The notes beneath the pieces are model-generated. The model was not told where the DNA came from, did no database searches, and was given only the letters and a program-made list of their open reading frames with translations. This document shows, one piece after another, positions 54,209 to 54,980 of a stretch of DNA of 54,980 bases. Position 1 is the stretch's first letter; each line of letters begins with the position of its first letter. Where the stretch lies: NCBI GenBank assembly GCA_900540905.1, contig UQHR01000011.1, positions 1 through 54,980 of the forward strand, in the 5' to 3' direction. The stretch is from an uncultured Collinsella sp. GTDB taxonomy: Bacteria; Actinomycetota; Coriobacteriia; Coriobacteriales; Coriobacteriaceae. The position numbers and the translations under genes are program-made.

Positions 54209-54980
54209 CTAGCGCAGGGAGCGCAGGCCGCCGGCATCCTTGTCGAGCACCGTAAAGCGCACGGCATCCAGGTGCTCCAAGATGCTGATGGCGCGTCTGC
54301 GCGACACACCCAGGGCCTCGCGCAGCACGCTCGTGGTCGCAGCGCCGCCGGCTGCCTCAATGGCGACGGCGACGAGCTCACGCGCATGGGCCTCGGCGGC
54401 GGCAGACAGGGCAACGTCGCGCTCGACCTTAACGATCGAGCGGTTGAGCGAAAGCTCGCGCAGGGCACGCGTCATGGTGTCGCGACCGAGCTGCAGCTGT
54501 TCGCCCACCTCGGGAAGCGCCGGTGCATCCAGGCCAGCCTCGTCAAGCAGCGCGACGATGCGCTCGCAAGCCTCTCGCACCACGCGTGCCGCCGCGGCGG
54601 CCGAATGCGGATCGAATACCTCGGCGCCCTCGGCGGCGCACACGCCACGCGAGCAGCCCTCGGCAATCAGAGCCGAGGCAACGCCTTCATCAGCGGCAGG
54701 CCACGCAGCATGGGCAACGGCGCCAGGCGTAAAGCCCGTCTCCTTGGGGGCAGCCGCGTGCATGGCGGACAGGGTCGCCGCCAGCGTACCCATCGCGGCA
54801 TCGAGCGCGGAAGCATCTGCATACAGCGAGCCATCCGAGCCAGCAAGCGCGCAAGCAGCGCCCTTCGCCACCAACTCGCGCAACGCCGCCTCAGCCTCAC
54901 CGGCAACAAGATCGAGCGCCGCGGTAACATCGGCAGCCGCAACCGGCAGCGCTTGCAGCGCCAGCCACGCGGTTGTCGGC
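54209..54980 (-). CDS. selB: Selenocysteine-specific elongation factor, C-terminal part (partial)
   Basis: The frame is open to the window edge, so the 5' part with the GTPase domains is outside. About 256 codons remain. They resemble the tandem winged-helix domains of SelB that bind the SECIS RNA: EQLQLGRDTMTRALREL, and the final AGGAATTSVLREALGVSRRRAISILEHLDAVRF, typical of the last winged helix. Position directly before tRNA-Sec on the same strand supports the call. The sequence is very Ala-rich, as are its neighbours. Confidence 0.85.
   Translation of the reverse strand, partial: PTTAWLALQALPVAAADVTAALDLVAGEAEAALRELVAKGAACALAGSDGSLYADASALDAAMGTLAATLSAMHAAAPKETGFTPGAVAHAAWPAADEGVASALIAEGCSRGVCAAEGAEVFDPHSAAAAARVVREACERIVALLDEAGLDAPALPEVGEQLQLGRDTMTRALRELSLNRSIVKVERDVALSAAAEAHARELVAVAIEAAGGAATTSVLREALGVSRRRAISILEHLDAVRFTVLDKDAGGLRSLR

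Overview
The window looks like a chromosomal segment of a gut actinobacterium of the class Coriobacteriia, most likely Collinsella. This is inferred from the mixed GC-rich housekeeping genes, the conserved order tRNA-Leu / tig / clpP / clpX / valS / folC, the anaerobic flavoprotein and molybdenum hydroxylase genes, a selenocysteine system, and many hairpin-forming intergenic repeats. No species can be fixed without a database search.

Left arm (1-9890) is an accessory defence-type island. It holds a SIR2-like protein (724-2319), a divergent cassette with a KAP P-loop NTPase (4581-5939) opposite a membrane protein and an uncharacterised protein split by an in-frame TAG (4419-2768), and a complete Gabija pair (gajA 9890-8160, gajB 8166-6349) whose reading frames overlap by the ATGCTGA arrangement. 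A short dispersed repeat lies in the gaps before, between and after these modules. A secreted transglutaminase-like gene (10183-11661) follows, with a decayed second copy of its leader and signal region (11863-12239).

The region 26155-12607 is a long minus-strand surface-polysaccharide operon. A LoaP/NusG-type antiterminator comes first, then a phosphoglycosyl transferase, a WecG/TagA transferase, UDP-ManNAcA synthesis (wecC, wecB), TupA-like and GT4/GT32-like enzymes, acyl- and pyruvyl-transferases, a Wzx-type flippase, a Wzy-type polymerase and an iron-sulfur F420H2-dehydrogenase-like protein. It ends in a clear terminator at 12485-12516. The first five genes are GC-rich and the rest AT-richer, with the change inside the 3' end of wecB, so this is a mosaic locus.

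The middle holds thrS (without a TGS domain), a zinc-ribbon membrane protein, and a small degraded integrative element (about 29200-33420). The element carries a broken tyrosine integrase, a protein of the same uncharacterised family as the split gene in the left island, a RhuM protein and two XRE-type regulators (one frameshifted). Near-identical arrays of about 15-bp repeats in alternating orientation with a 40-bp period flank it.

Right arm (33692-54980) is core genome: an anaerobic glycerol-3-phosphate-dehydrogenase-like operon, an M24 peptidase, folC, valS, clpX, clpP, tig, tRNA-Leu(UAG), a fused xanthine-dehydrogenase-type molybdenum hydroxylase with its FAD subunit, gdhA, and a selenium/molybdenum group (DUF3343 protein, mobA, tRNA-Sec, 3' part of selB). 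Several families of long inverted repeats sit between these genes. The best lead for something undescribed is the KAP / membrane protein / split-protein cassette together with its intact relative inside the integrative element.
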